Of a stretch of 64,000 nucleotides of DNA, positions 9,674 through 20,054 are shown piece by piece (position 1 is the first letter of the stretch; each line of letters begins with the position of its first letter). The stretch is from Pseudomonadota bacterium (lineage in GTDB: Bacteria > Pseudomonadota > Gammaproteobacteria > Steroidobacterales > Steroidobacteraceae), in contig JAKBCE010000011.1 of the NCBI GenBank assembly GCA_021808195.1, positions 1 through 64,000 on the forward strand, read 5' to 3'. The position numbers were made by a program, and so were the translations under genes. The notes beneath the pieces are model-generated. The model saw only the letters and a list, made by a program, of their open reading frames with translations, searched no databases and was not told where the DNA came from.

Positions 9674-11765
9674 AGCAGCGCGCAAAAGCGGCGCGAATGA
9701 ACAGCGTCCGGTGACAGCACTGCGCGGCGTCGGGGCCGCGCTCGCCGATCGCTTGCGCCACCTCGGTGTCACGCAAGTGCAGGACCTGCTGTTCGTTCTG
9801 CCGGTGCGCTACGACGATCGGACCGAGCTGAAGCGGATTGGATCGCTGTTTCCCGGGATGCGCGCCCTGGTTGAGGGCGAAGTGCAACTCACGGAGGTGG
9901 TATTCCGCCGTCGCCGTCAGCTATTGACCCGCCTGTCGGATGGCTCGGGATTCCTGACACTGCGCTTCTTTCACTTCTCGAGCGCGCAGCAGCAGGGGCT
10001 CGCGCGCGGTGCCCGCCTGCGCTGCTTCGGGGAAGTGCGCCGCGGCCCGCAGGGTCTTGAGATGGTGCATCCCGAATACCGGCACGTCACCGCGGGGGTG
10101 GATGCGGTGGAGGAGACCCTAACCCCGCTCTATCCGCTCACCGAAGGCGTCACGCAGGGACGACTGCGCATGCTGATCGCTCAGGCGCTCGCTGAACTCG
10201 ACAACGCGGGAGTGCACGACTGGGTACCCCGGGAGGTGCTCGCCGATCTGGCGCTACCGTCGTTGCGCGAGGCGCTGCGTTACGTGCACCGTCCCCCGCG
10301 CGATGCGCGCCTGGAGGATCTTTCCGCCGGGCGGCATCCGGCGCAGCGTCGACTGGCATTCGAGGAACTGCTGGCCCACCAAGCCAACCTGAGCCTGTTG
10401 AAGCGCGCGACCCGTACCGATCCGGCGTGGGCGCTCGAGGATGCCGCCGGGCATTCTGCGCGATTGCTCGCCGCGCTGCCCTTTCAACTCACCGCAGCGC
10501 AGGCGCGGGCGCTCGGGGAGGTCGAGGCGGACTTGCGCGCCGAGCGGCCCATGGTGCGCCTGGTACAGGGAGATGTGGGCTGCGGCAAGACCATCGTGGC
10601 GGCGCTCGCGGCCGCGCGCGCTGCCGGCAGCGGGCTGCAGGCGGCGTTGATGGCCCCGACCGAACTGCTCGCCGAGCAGCACGCGCGCAATTTTCGCGCC
10701 TGGCTGCAGCCGCTCGGGCTGCCGGTGGCGCTGTTGAGCGGTGCGCAGCCGGCGCGCGCCCGCCGTAGTGCGCTCGCCGCGGTGGCCGGCGGGGAGGTGC
10801 AGGTCGTGGTCGGGACACACGCGCTGTTCCAGGAGGGCATCGAGTTCGCCAATCTGGCGTTGGTGATCGTGGACGAGCAACATCGCTTTGGCGTGCAGCA
10901 GCGCTTGCGTCTGCAGGAGAAGGGGCGATCGCGGGGGCGCTTCCCACATCAGCTGATCATGACGGCCACGCCCATCCCCCGTACCCTCGCGATGACCGCT
11001 TATGCCGACCTCGACGTGTCAGTGATCGATGAACTGCCGCCCGGGCGCACTCCGGTGCAGACCGTGGTCATCTCCGAGCAGCGCCGTGACGAGGTGGTGG
11101 CGCGGGTGTCGCAGGCATGTCGTGCGGGCCGACAGGTGTACTGGGTCTGTCCGCTGATCGAGGAGTCCGAGGAACTGCGTGCACAAGCCGCGGAAGAGAC
11201 CGCCGCGCAACTCGCCGAGGCGCTGCCCGAAATTCGCGTCGGTCTGGTGCACGGCCGGCTCAACTCGGCGAAAAAGGACGCGGCAATGCTCGCGTTCCAA
11301 TCGGGTCGCATCCAGCTGTTGGTGGCCACGACCGTCATCGAGGTGGGCGTCGATGTGCCGAACGCGACACTCATGGTGATCGAAAATGCCGAGCGCATGG
11401 GTCTTGCGCAGTTGCATCAGCTGCGCGGACGCGTCGGCCGGGGTGCGGCCGCGAGCAACTGCGTGCTGCTTTACCGGGCACCGCTGTCCTTGCTTGCGCG
11501 GCGCCGCCTTGAGGTGATGCGCCAGACCAACGACGGATTCGAGATCGCCCGCCGCGACCTGGAGTTGCGCGGGCCCGGCGAGCTGCTCGGCACGCGCCAG
11601 ACGGGCCTGGCGCAGATGCGAGTTGCTGATCTGATGCGTGATGCGGACCTGCTGCCGCGCGTGCAGGCCGCCGCGGAGGTGCTGTTGAGCGCATATCCGG
11701 ATAATATCGCCGCGCTGTCGGCCCGCTGGATCGCCGGGGGCGAGCAATATGGCAGGGTGGGGTAG
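9666..11765 (+). CDS. recG: ATP-dependent DNA helicase RecG
   Basis: A 699-aa SF2 helicase that regresses stalled replication forks and processes branched recombination intermediates. The N-terminal wedge/OB domain includes [15 protein letters not shown] and [18 protein letters not shown]. The helicase core has Walker [11 protein letters not shown] near residue 303, [11 protein letters not shown] near 401, [20 protein letters not shown] and the QLRGRVGRG motif VI, followed by the RecG TRG region ([16 protein letters not shown]). The usual Ser of the P-loop is Cys here (GDVGCGKT), a conservative change. The start is a TTG overlapping ridA by 8 bp; a GTG at 9711 is an alternative. Confidence 0.95.
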   Translation: MAEAARKSGANEQRPVTALRGVGAALADRLRHLGVTQVQDLLFVLPVRYDDRTELKRIGSLFPGMRALVEGEVQLTEVVFRRRRQLLTRLSDGSGFLTLRFFHFSSAQQQGLARGARLRCFGEVRRGPQGLEMVHPEYRHVTAGVDAVEETLTPLYPLTEGVTQGRLRMLIAQALAELDNAGVHDWVPREVLADLALPSLREALRYVHRPPRDARLEDLSAGRHPAQRRLAFEELLAHQANLSLLKRATRTDPAWALEDAAGHSARLLAALPFQLTAAQARALGEVEADLRAERPMVRLVQGDVGCGKTIVAALAAARAAGSGLQAALMAPTELLAEQHARNFRAWLQPLGLPVALLSGAQPARARRSALAAVAGGEVQVVVGTHALFQEGIEFANLALVIVDEQHRFGVQQRLRLQEKGRSRGRFPHQLIMTATPIPRTLAMTAYADLDVSVIDELPPGRTPVQTVVISEQRRDEVVARVSQACRAGRQVYWVCPLIEESEELRAQAAEETAAQLAEALPEIRVGLVHGRLNSAKKDAAMLAFQSGRIQLLVATTVIEVGVDVPNATLMVIENAERMGLAQLHQLRGRVGRGAAASNCVLLYRAPLSLLARRRLEVMRQTNDGFEIARRDLELRGPGELLGTRQTGLAQMRVADLMRDADLLPRVQAAAEVLLSAYPDNIAALSARWIAGGEQYGRVG

Positions 11766-11770
11766 GGGCG

Positions 11771-12700
11771 ATGTCAGCGACGATGGGTCGTACAGGTCCG
11801 CAGCGTAGCGCCGGCGAGGCGCCGCTGCTGCACCGCGTGGCGCGGCGAGTCGAGGAGTATGGGCGGCTGGCGCGGTTCGATCGGCCGATCGGCACTTGGC
11901 TGTTGCTGTGGCCGACGCTGTGGGCACTGTGGATCGCCGGCCGCGGCCGGCCCGATCCGACCGTGCTCGTCGTCTTCGTGCTCGGTGTCGTCGTGATGCG
12001 TGCCGCCGGCTGCATCATCAACGATTTTGCCGATCGCAACATCGATCCGCACGTCAGACGCACCCGGGACCGGCCGCTGGCCGCGCGCCGGGTGTCGCCC
12101 GTGGAAGCGCTGGTGCTGTTCGCGGTGCTGATGCTGCTCGCGCTCTGGCTCGTGACGCGGCTCAATCGCCTCACGATCGAACTGGCCATCATCGGTGCGC
12201 TGCTCACCGCATCCTATCCGTTCGTGAAGCGCTTCTTTCCGCTGCCGCAGCTGTATCTGGGACTGTCATTCGGCGGCTGGAGCATCCCGATGGCGTTTGC
12301 CGCAGAGCGCAATGCGCTGCCGCGCGTGGCCTGGGTGCTGTACATCGCGGCGGTGCTCTGGGCGGTGGTGTACGACACTCTGTACGCCATGGTCGATCGG
12401 GACGATGACCGCAAGATCGGTATTCAATCGAGTGCACTGTTGTTCGCCGACCTCGATCGAGTGTTGATCGGCGTGCTGCAGGCGATGGTGCTCGTTGCGC
12501 TTGTCCTCGCCGGGCGCAATCTGCATCTCGGTGATTGGTACGGTGCGGCGCTGCTCGCCGCGGCGCTGCTGTTCGCCTATCAGCAGTGGCTGGTGCGCCG
12601 GCGCGAGCCGGCAGCCTGCCTGCGCGCATTTCTCAACAACAACTACGTCGGCATGGTGGTTTTCATCGGCGTGGCCCTGCATTTCGTGTACGCGCGCTGA
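11771..12700 (+). CDS. ubiA: 4-hydroxybenzoate polyprenyltransferase
   Basis: A 309-aa integral-membrane prenyltransferase of ubiquinone synthesis; it attaches the polyprenyl chain to 4-hydroxybenzoate. Both Asp-rich diphosphate/Mg-binding motifs are present: NDFADRNID near residue 83 and [12 protein letters not shown] near 200. Eight or nine hydrophobic segments follow the family pattern. It begins 5 bp after recG. ubiC (chorismate lyase) is not adjacent. A ctaB gene of the same superfamily lies at 24945-25868, but the motifs distinguish the two. Confidence 0.95.
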   Translation: MSATMGRTGPQRSAGEAPLLHRVARRVEEYGRLARFDRPIGTWLLLWPTLWALWIAGRGRPDPTVLVVFVLGVVVMRAAGCIINDFADRNIDPHVRRTRDRPLAARRVSPVEALVLFAVLMLLALWLVTRLNRLTIELAIIGALLTASYPFVKRFFPLPQLYLGLSFGGWSIPMAFAAERNALPRVAWVLYIAAVLWAVVYDTLYAMVDRDDDRKIGIQSSALLFADLDRVLIGVLQAMVLVALVLAGRNLHLGDWYGAALLAAALLFAYQQWLVRRREPAACLRAFLNNNYVGMVVFIGVALHFVYAR

Positions 12701-12791
12701 GGTTCGGTGCAACCTTTTGCCCGCGGCGGTGTTATCGGTATGGACGGACGCACTCGGCGCGCCCGCTGACTCCACCGAGAAGGGGAATGTG

Positions 12792-13133
12792 ATGAACGCG
12801 AATATCGATCCGAACTCCACCGCCGACCCGCACATGGTGTACTGCCGGGCCTGCGGTCGGCAGATTCACGTCAGCGCCGCGAACTGTCCGGGCTGTGGGG
12901 CGCGGCAGATCGCTGCCGGGGAGTCCGAGCGGCTGCTGCTGCCGGCGTTCCTGTTGTGCATGTTCTTCGGCTACCTCGGCGCCCACCGCTTCTATGCGGG
13001 CAAGATTGGTACCGGGATCCTGATGCTGCTGACCGTGGGCGGGCTCGGCATCTGGGTGCTGGTCGATCTGATTCTGCTGCTCAGCGGCTCGTTCACCGAT
13101 ATTGACGGCAAGCGGATGAAGCGCTGGCTGTAA
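12792..13133 (+). CDS. TM2-domain membrane protein with zinc ribbon
   Basis: A 113-aa protein. Residues 14-40 form a small zinc ribbon (YCRACGRQI ... NCPGCGARQ, two CxxC pairs). Residues about 50-105 are a TM2 domain: a first membrane helix containing FFGYLGAHRFYAGK, a turn with Gly-rich GTGILMLLTVGGLGIW and a second helix ending in a D-rich segment (LVDLILLLSGSFTDIDGK). The function of TM2 proteins in bacteria is unknown. ATG 12792 is chosen; upstream in-frame sequence overlaps ubiA. Confidence 0.85.
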   Translation: MNANIDPNSTADPHMVYCRACGRQIHVSAANCPGCGARQIAAGESERLLLPAFLLCMFFGYLGAHRFYAGKIGTGILMLLTVGGLGIWVLVDLILLLSGSFTDIDGKRMKRWL

Positions 13134-13248
13134 CGGGCGCTTACGGGGGAGGCACGCGGATCGTGCGGTATGCAGCCGTGTGGGAATTCAGTACAGTGTT
13201 TGGCCCACACGCACACCAGGGGCGTGCCGGCCAGCGGCCGGAGCGGAA

Positions 13249-13614
13249 TTGAACTCGCAGAAGAACCAAGCCTTCGTGCATCGCCTCGGCTTCGCACTCG
13301 CCGGGCTGCTGCACGCGCTGCGTACCGAGCGCAGTCTGCGCACGCAGGCCGTAGTCTTCGCGCTGGTGGTGGCGGCGCTCGGGGTGCTGCGCCCCGGGGC
13401 ATTGTGGTGGGCGGCAGTGATGCTCTCGAGCGCCGGGGTGCTGGCGGCAGAGCTGTTCAATACCGCCCTGGAGGCCCTGGTCGATCATCTGCATCCCGCG
13501 CAGCATCCGCGCATCCGCATCGCCAAGGACTGCGCGGCTGCCGCCGTGCTGATCGCGAGTCTGGGGGCCGCCGCGGTCGGCGTTGCGCTGGCTGCGCATC
13601 TGCTGTGGCGTTGA
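13249..13614 (+). CDS. dgkA: diacylglycerol kinase (prokaryotic DgkA type)
   Basis: About 121 aa with three predicted membrane helices. The family signature is intact: the N-terminal amphipathic segment with HALRTERSLRTQ, then AELFNTALEALVDHLHP and RIRIAKDCAAAAVL, which carry the catalytic Glu and Asn residues. It phosphorylates diacylglycerol released by osmoregulated-glucan or lipid-A phosphotransfer back to phosphatidic acid. The start is set to a TTG at 13249 after GAGCGGA; an upstream ATG (13180) would add an unlikely non-homologous leader. Confidence 0.9.
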   Translation: MNSQKNQAFVHRLGFALAGLLHALRTERSLRTQAVVFALVVAALGVLRPGALWWAAVMLSSAGVLAAELFNTALEALVDHLHPAQHPRIRIAKDCAAAAVLIASLGAAAVGVALAAHLLWR

Positions 13615-13643
13615 GGGCGCGGGCTGGCGAAAAAACGCTCAAA

Positions 13644-13674
13644 TGTCGACTGTGCAGCGGCAATTGCGTTGACA
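13644..13674. promoter_or_regulatory. possible promoter/operator of the biotin operon
   Basis: An imperfect inverted repeat TGTCGAC-N17-GTTGACA lies 59 bp before bioB. Its right arm contains a perfect TTGACA -35 box (13669-13674), though the -10 region 17 bp further is poor. It does not match the known BirA box. Suggestive only. Confidence 0.25.
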
Positions 13675-13732
13675 ATCGCCGGGCCTGCCCCGAACATGGC
13701 CGGCGCGGAACGTCCTCCGCAAACGCCCCGAC

Positions 13733-14780
13733 ATGCTCATGAGCGCATTGAATTCCACGCTTTCCGGCGCCATTCGCCACGATTGGACACGGGCGCAGGT
13801 GCAGGCGCTGTTCGACTTGCCGTTGCTCGATCTGCTGCAGCACGCTCAGCGCGTGCACCGTGAGCACCATGAGCCGAATACGGTGCAGCTGAGCACACTG
13901 CTGTCGATCAAGACCGGCGCCTGTCCCGAGGATTGCGCCTACTGTCCGCAGAGCGTGCGCTACGAGACGGGGCTTGAACCGGAGGCGCTGCTGGAGATTG
14001 CCGCGGTGCGCGAGCGCGCCGAGCGAGCCAAGGCCGCCGGTGCGACCCGCTTCTGCATGGGTGCAGCCTACCGCTCGCCGAAGACCCGGGAGCTGAAGGT
14101 CATCGCCGCAATGATCCAAGAGGTGCACGCGCTTGGCTTGGAGACGTGCGCGACGCTGGGCATGCTGACGCCCGAGCAGGCCCGGGAGCTGAAGGCGGCG
14201 GGCCTCGATTACTACAACCACAATCTCGACACCTCGCCGGAATTCTACGGCGAGATCATCACCACCCGAACCTATCAGGACCGGCTCGACACACTCGAGG
14301 CGGTGCGCGCGGCGAATCTTAAGGTGTGCTGCGGCGGCATCCTCGGCATGGGCGAATCGCCGGCCGATCGTGCCTCGCTGCTGCTCACGCTCGCCAATCT
14401 TGCCGAACACCCCGAGAGCGTGCCGATCAACCAGCTCGTGCAGGTCGAGGGAACGCCCCTCGCCGGCAGCGCACCGGTTGACCCGTTCGATTTCGTTCGC
14501 GCCATCGCCGTGGCGCGCCTGTTGATGCCGCGCTCGCACGTGCGCCTGTCGGCCGGCCGCGAGACCATGAGCGATGAGCTGCAGGCGCTGTGTTTCATGG
14601 CCGGTGCGAATTCCATCTTCTACGGGGAGAAGCTGCTCACCACCGGCAATCCCGACGTCGAGCGTGATCGTCGCTTGTTCGCGCGGCTCGGTCTGAGGGC
14701 AGAGGCACGCGCCGCGCAGGCCGACACACCGGCACCGAGCGCGGCGGGCTCCGGGTGCGCCTGCGCGCACGCAGGACAGC

Positions 14781-14800
<20 letters not shown>
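13733..14800 (+). CDS. bioB: biotin synthase
   Basis: A 355-aa radical-SAM enzyme that inserts sulfur into dethiobiotin. The 4Fe-4S motif CxxxCxxC is at Cys64, Cys68 and Cys71 ([13 protein letters not shown]); other landmarks are [35 protein letters not shown] and the Arg of the 2Fe-2S site in [12 protein letters not shown]. The C-terminus after residue 335 is a low-complexity tail with Cys and His ([12 protein letters not shown]), which is not needed for catalysis. First gene of bioBFHCD; its end overlaps bioF by 20 bp. An in-frame second ATG lies two codons in. Confidence 0.97.
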
Positions 14801-15988
<1,188 letters not shown>

Positions 15989-15992
<4 letters not shown>

Positions 15993-16786
15993 GCGAGCTG
16001 TATGTGGAAGTCGGCGGCAGCGGCGCGCCGTTGGTGCTGCTGCACGGCTGGGGTCTGAACGTGCGTGTGTGGGACAGTCTCAGCGCGCTTCTTGCCGAGC
16101 GCTTCCGTCTGCTCAGGGTGGATCTGCCGGGTCATGGTCGCAGCCCCTGGTCCGACGATTGCGCTGCCCTGCGCGGCCAGGTGCAGTGCCTCGGCGCGGC
16201 CGTCGCCGCTGCGATCGGCGCAGTGCCCTACGCGCTGCTCGGTTGGTCGCTGGGCGGCGAGCTTGCCTTGGCGTGGGCGGCCCACCCTCCCGAGGGGCTG
16301 GCCCCGCCGGCGCGTCTGGCGCTGATTGCCGCCTCGCCCCGATTCACCGCCGCCGCAGATTGGCCCGCGGGCGCGCCCGAGACACGGCTGCTGCGGCTCG
16401 CCGCCGGTCTGCGGCGGGATTACCGGCGCACCGTGAGTGAGTTTCTCGAGCTGCAGGTGCGCGGCAGCGCCGCCGGTGAGGCCGTGCTCGAACAGTTGCG
16501 CACGGCGTTGTTCGCACACGGCGATGCACAGCCCGAGGCGCTGACGGCGGGCCTGGAACTGCTGCGCACCACGGATCTGCGCGCGTCGCTCGGCGCGATC
16601 GCCGTACCGACGCTCGTGATCGCAGGGCAGTACGACCGGGTGTTGCTGCCGGCGGCCTCCCAGGCGCTCGCCGCGGCGATGCCGCATGCCCGGTTCGCCG
16701 AAATCCGCCGCGCGACCCATGCCCCGTTTCTCTCTCATACAGCGCAGGTCGCCGACCTGCTCGCGGAGTTCCTGGCATCGCCATGA
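15989..16786 (+). CDS. bioH: pimeloyl-ACP methyl ester carboxylesterase
   Basis: A 265-aa alpha/beta hydrolase that removes the methyl group from pimeloyl-ACP methyl ester, ending the BioC-started fatty-acid detour. The catalytic triad is visible: Ser87 in GWSLGGE, Asp in GQYDRVLLP and His in RATHAPFLSH; the oxyanion region is LLHGWGLNVRVW. It lies between bioF and bioC with ATGA overlaps at both ends, so all three proteins are probably made in step. Confidence 0.95.
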
Positions 16787-17682
16787 GCAATTCAGATCCG
16801 TTCGCGCTCCGGCGCGCCGATGTGCGTGGGACTTTCGATCGTGCGGGGGCGAGTTACGAGTCTGCAGCGCTGCTGCAGGCAAACGTCGGGCAGGAGCTGC
16901 TCGAGCGCCTCGAGCCGTTCGAGTTCGCGCCCGCGGCGGTGTTGGATCTCGGCGCTGGCACCGGGCGGCTGAGCGCGCAGCTGAAACGGCGTTATCGGCA
17001 TGCACAGATCATTGCGCTCGATCTGGCGCCGGGGATGCTGCGTCAGGCCGAGCGCCATCAGGGTTGGTGGCGCCGCTTCGCGCGCGTCTGCGCCGATGCG
17101 GCCGCTTTGCCGCTGCACGCAGCCAGCATCGATGTGCTGTTCAGTAACCTGATGCTGCAGTGGTGTGAGCCTCTGGATCCGGTGCTGGCGGAGGCGCGCC
17201 GCGTGTTGAAGCCACAGGGCTTTTTCGCCTTCAGCACCTTCGGTCCCGACACCCTGCACGAGCTGCGCAGCGCATGGGGCGAGGACGACGGGACCCACGT
17301 CAATCGCTTTCTCGACATGCATGATGTGGGCGAGGCGTTGCTGCGGGCGGGATTCGCCGAGCCGGTGCTGGATGTCGAGCGTGTCACGCTGACCTACGCA
17401 GACGCATTCGGACTGATGCACGACCTGCAGGCGATCGGTGCGCACAACGTCACGGCCGGGCGCCCGCGCGCCTTGACCGGCAAGGGGCGACTGCGACGGA
17501 TGCTCGAGCGCTACGAGGCGTATCGGCGCGAGGGCAAGCTGCCGGCGACCTACGAGGTGATCTACGGGGCCGCCTGGGCGAGTCGGGATCGGCCCGGGCA
17601 TCTGCAGACCCACGGCCCGGGCGCTGCGGACGGCGAAGTGCGCATCTCGCTCAGCCAGATCCGCCGGAGGAGGCCATCGTGA
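16783..17682 (+). CDS. bioC: malonyl-ACP O-methyltransferase
   Basis: A 299-aa SAM-dependent class I methyltransferase that primes biotin precursor synthesis by methylating malonyl-ACP. Motif I is VLDLGAGTGRLSAQL with the acidic ribose-binding residue in IIALDLAPGM; DVLFSNLMLQWCEPL and GFFAFSTFGPDTLHELR are typical BioC blocks. The first residues RRADVRGTFDRAGASYESAA match the N-terminal lid. ATGA overlap with bioH and with bioD. Confidence 0.95.
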   Translation: MSNSDPFALRRADVRGTFDRAGASYESAALLQANVGQELLERLEPFEFAPAAVLDLGAGTGRLSAQLKRRYRHAQIIALDLAPGMLRQAERHQGWWRRFARVCADAAALPLHAASIDVLFSNLMLQWCEPLDPVLAEARRVLKPQGFFAFSTFGPDTLHELRSAWGEDDGTHVNRFLDMHDVGEALLRAGFAEPVLDVERVTLTYADAFGLMHDLQAIGAHNVTAGRPRALTGKGRLRRMLERYEAYRREGKLPATYEVIYGAAWASRDRPGHLQTHGPGAADGEVRISLSQIRRRRPS

Positions 17683-18362
17683 GCACGCGAGGGTATTTCG
17701 TGACGGGCACCGATACGGGTGTCGGCAAGACCGTCTTTTCCGCGGCGCTCACCCGCGCGTTGGCCCGGCGCGGACTGCGAGTGACCGTGATGAAGCCGGT
17801 CGCTTCCGGCGCGCTGCATACGCCTCAGGGGCTGCGCAGCGAAGATGCGTTGCGGCTGCTGGCCGAAGCGAACGTGAGTGCGCCATACGAGCGGGTCAAT
17901 CCGTATTGCTTCGACCCGCCGATCTCTCCACACATCGCCGCTCAGGAGTCCGGTACGCGGATCGAGTTGCAGAAGATCAAAACCTGCTACGCGCTCCTCG
18001 GCGCACAGGCCGACTACGTGATCGTCGAGGGGGCGGGTGGCTGGCTTGCGCCGCTCAGCGCCGATGAGTGCATGGCGGATCTGGCCCGGGCGCTCGCGTT
18101 GCCGGTCATCCTGGTGGTCGGGATGCGCCTGGGCTGCCTCAATCATGCGCTCCTGTCACACGAGTCTATCCTGGCGCGAGGCGCCAATTTCGCCGGATGG
18201 GTGGCGAACGGCATCGATCCGGTCATGGACCGGGCGGCCGAGAATCATGCCACCCTATGCGCGCGTCTCGGTGAGCCGCTCGCCGGGATTGCCCCGCTCG
18301 GCGCCGACGGCGCGCTGCCGGATCTCGCCGCCACGGCAAGCCGTCTTGCCGGCTGCCCTTGA
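17679..18362 (+). CDS. bioD: dethiobiotin synthetase
   Basis: A 227-aa ATP-dependent carboxylase closing the ureido ring of dethiobiotin. The P-loop is GTDTGVGKT (Lys17), followed by MKPVASGA, the diaminopelargonate-binding PPISPHIAA and VEGAGGWLAPL. GTG start overlapping bioC. bioA, needed between BioF and BioD, is not in the window and must lie elsewhere if the pathway is complete. Confidence 0.95.
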   Translation: MSTRGYFVTGTDTGVGKTVFSAALTRALARRGLRVTVMKPVASGALHTPQGLRSEDALRLLAEANVSAPYERVNPYCFDPPISPHIAAQESGTRIELQKIKTCYALLGAQADYVIVEGAGGWLAPLSADECMADLARALALPVILVVGMRLGCLNHALLSHESILARGANFAGWVANGIDPVMDRAAENHATLCARLGEPLAGIAPLGADGALPDLAATASRLAGCP

Positions 18363-18549
18363 ATAGCCTCTCGGCTCGCAATACTATGATCTTTGTCAAT
18401 ATGGGACGCCCTCGCGGCGGAGCGCTTCGGTCTCGCAGACAAAGCGCATGCGTCACGGGGGTTATGGACAGAGCCGGAGGGAGATTGCCGGGACGGCCGC
18501 AGGGGCCGGATCCATCAGAGCAACTTTGCAGGCCAGTTCCCCGCACGAC

Positions 18550-19035
18550 ATGCCTTCATTGCGCATCGTCCTTTGCCCGAACTGCTCGCTCTCGCTGCGA
18601 GGCGCTCTGGTTTTCTTCGCCAGTCTTGCGGCGCTCACCCTCGGCATCGCCGCAGCATTCACAGCATTCGGTCTGTGGCCGATTCTGCTGATTGCCCTCG
18701 CCGAGCTCCTCGCCCTCGCCCTGGCGCTCAACGACAGCCTCCAGCGGCGTTTCCAGGCCGAAATTCTTACGATCACCGAATCCGACGTCAGCATCGAGCT
18801 GCGTGACCGCTACGCCTGCCGGCACGTCGTGTTCCAGCGCCACTGGGCGCAGATCCGATTGATCCATCCCGCCTCGCGGTTGCATCCGACCCGGCTCACC
18901 ATTGAGTCGCACGGGCGTGCCTGCGAACTCGGCGGGTTCCTCACGGAGGAGGAGCGGCGCGGCCTCGCCTTGCGCCTGCGGCGACTGGTGGGACGGGTCA
19001 ATGAATCCCCGCCTTTGGCATTGGGCCACGGGTGA
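18550..19035 (+). CDS. DUF2244 membrane protein
   Basis: About 161 aa from the ATG at 18550 (a longer frame from 18448 exists but has no conserved sequence). It starts with the DUF2244 pattern NCSLSLRGALVFF, then two close membrane helices ending ALALALNDSLQRRFQ, then a cytosolic domain with ITESDVSIE, PTRLTIESHGRACELGGFL and TEEERRGLALRLRRLV. Function is unknown; DUF2244 genes are often found next to cytochrome oxidase genes, as here, which suggests a respiratory role. The 187 bp before it show no clear gene. Confidence 0.82.
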   Translation: MPSLRIVLCPNCSLSLRGALVFFASLAALTLGIAAAFTAFGLWPILLIALAELLALALALNDSLQRRFQAEILTITESDVSIELRDRYACRHVVFQRHWAQIRLIHPASRLHPTRLTIESHGRACELGGFLTEEERRGLALRLRRLVGRVNESPPLALGHG

Positions 19036-19112
19036 GCGGCGGACACGGTTTCGGTTAGCGTTGCGCGCGTCAGCCGCATGGTGCGGCGAGCGCGGACGGG
19101 GGCAAAACAACG

Positions 19113-19979
19113 ATGAAGCGCGCAAGACTCGGCAGACTGCTCGGTACCCTGGCGCTCACCTTTGCCGGTGGCTCCATGCCCGCCTGGGGCAAGTCCGGCT
19201 GGGACGAACTGAACATGATGCGTGGGGTGACGAACGTCAGCACCCGCATCTACGCCCTGCACATGATGGCCTTCTGGGTGTGTGTGTGCATCGCGGCCGT
19301 GGTGTTCGGGGTGATGATCTGGTCGCTCATCTTTCACCGCAAATCCCGCGGTGCGGTGCCGGATGTCAGTCTGACGCACAGCACCAAAGTCGAGGTTGTG
19401 TGGACCGCGGTACCGGTGCTGATCCTCATTGGCATGGCCGTGCCGGCGGCCCGCCTGCTGGTCAGGATCAACAACAACACGGATTCACAGCTCAGCATTC
19501 GCGTCACCGGCTTCCAGTGGGGGTGGCGCTATCAGTATGTCGGCTCGAATGTGAGCATCATCTCCAAGCTTTCCGAGAGCAGCACTGCCGCCTCGATGAT
19601 GCATTCGGGCATCAGCCCGACCAGCGTGCCGCATTACCTGCTCAGCGTCGACCATCCGTTCGTCGTGCCGGTTGGCGAGAAGGTCCGCCTGCTCATCACC
19701 TCTATCGACGTGATTCACTCCTGGTGGGTGCCCGACCTCGGCGTAAAGAAGGACGCCATTCCCGGCTACATCAACCAGGCGTCGTTCATCATCGCACCGA
19801 ACAAACCCGGTACCTACCGCGGCCAGTGCACGGAGCTCTGCGGCCGCGGTCATGCATACATGCCGATCGTGGTGCACGCCGTCACGCCGGCGGCTTTCGA
19901 GGCCTGGCTGAAACAACAGTCCGCTCTCGAGAGCGAAGCCGCAGCGCATGCGCCGGCGGCGGCTGCGGCCAGCAGCTGA
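19113..19979 (+). CDS. coxB: cytochrome c oxidase subunit II
   Basis: A 288-aa protein with a signal peptide (cleaved near PAWGKS), two membrane helices (about 50-75 and 90-112) and a periplasmic cupredoxin domain. The binuclear CuA ligands are intact in CTELCGRGHAYM: Cys239, Cys243, His247 and Met250, with the upstream His in DVIHSWWVPDLGVK. It accepts electrons from cytochrome c for the aa3 oxidase. No fused cytochrome c domain (no CxxCH) is present; the C-terminus is an Ala-rich tail. First subunit gene of the cluster. Confidence 0.96.
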   Translation: MKRARLGRLLGTLALTFAGGSMPAWGKSGWDELNMMRGVTNVSTRIYALHMMAFWVCVCIAAVVFGVMIWSLIFHRKSRGAVPDVSLTHSTKVEVVWTAVPVLILIGMAVPAARLLVRINNNTDSQLSIRVTGFQWGWRYQYVGSNVSIISKLSESSTAASMMHSGISPTSVPHYLLSVDHPFVVPVGEKVRLLITSIDVIHSWWVPDLGVKKDAIPGYINQASFIIAPNKPGTYRGQCTELCGRGHAYMPIVVHAVTPAAFEAWLKQQSALESEAAAHAPAAAAASS

Positions 19980-20054
19980 GCCCGAGCGAGGATCTGCGCG
20001 TTTTCATTGCCTAGAGCCGACATATACACCAGCCTTCCTGAGCGAGGTTGTCCC

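Noticed and set aside
13615..13732. BirA operator upstream of bioB
   Set aside because: No TTGTAAACC-type half-sites are present.
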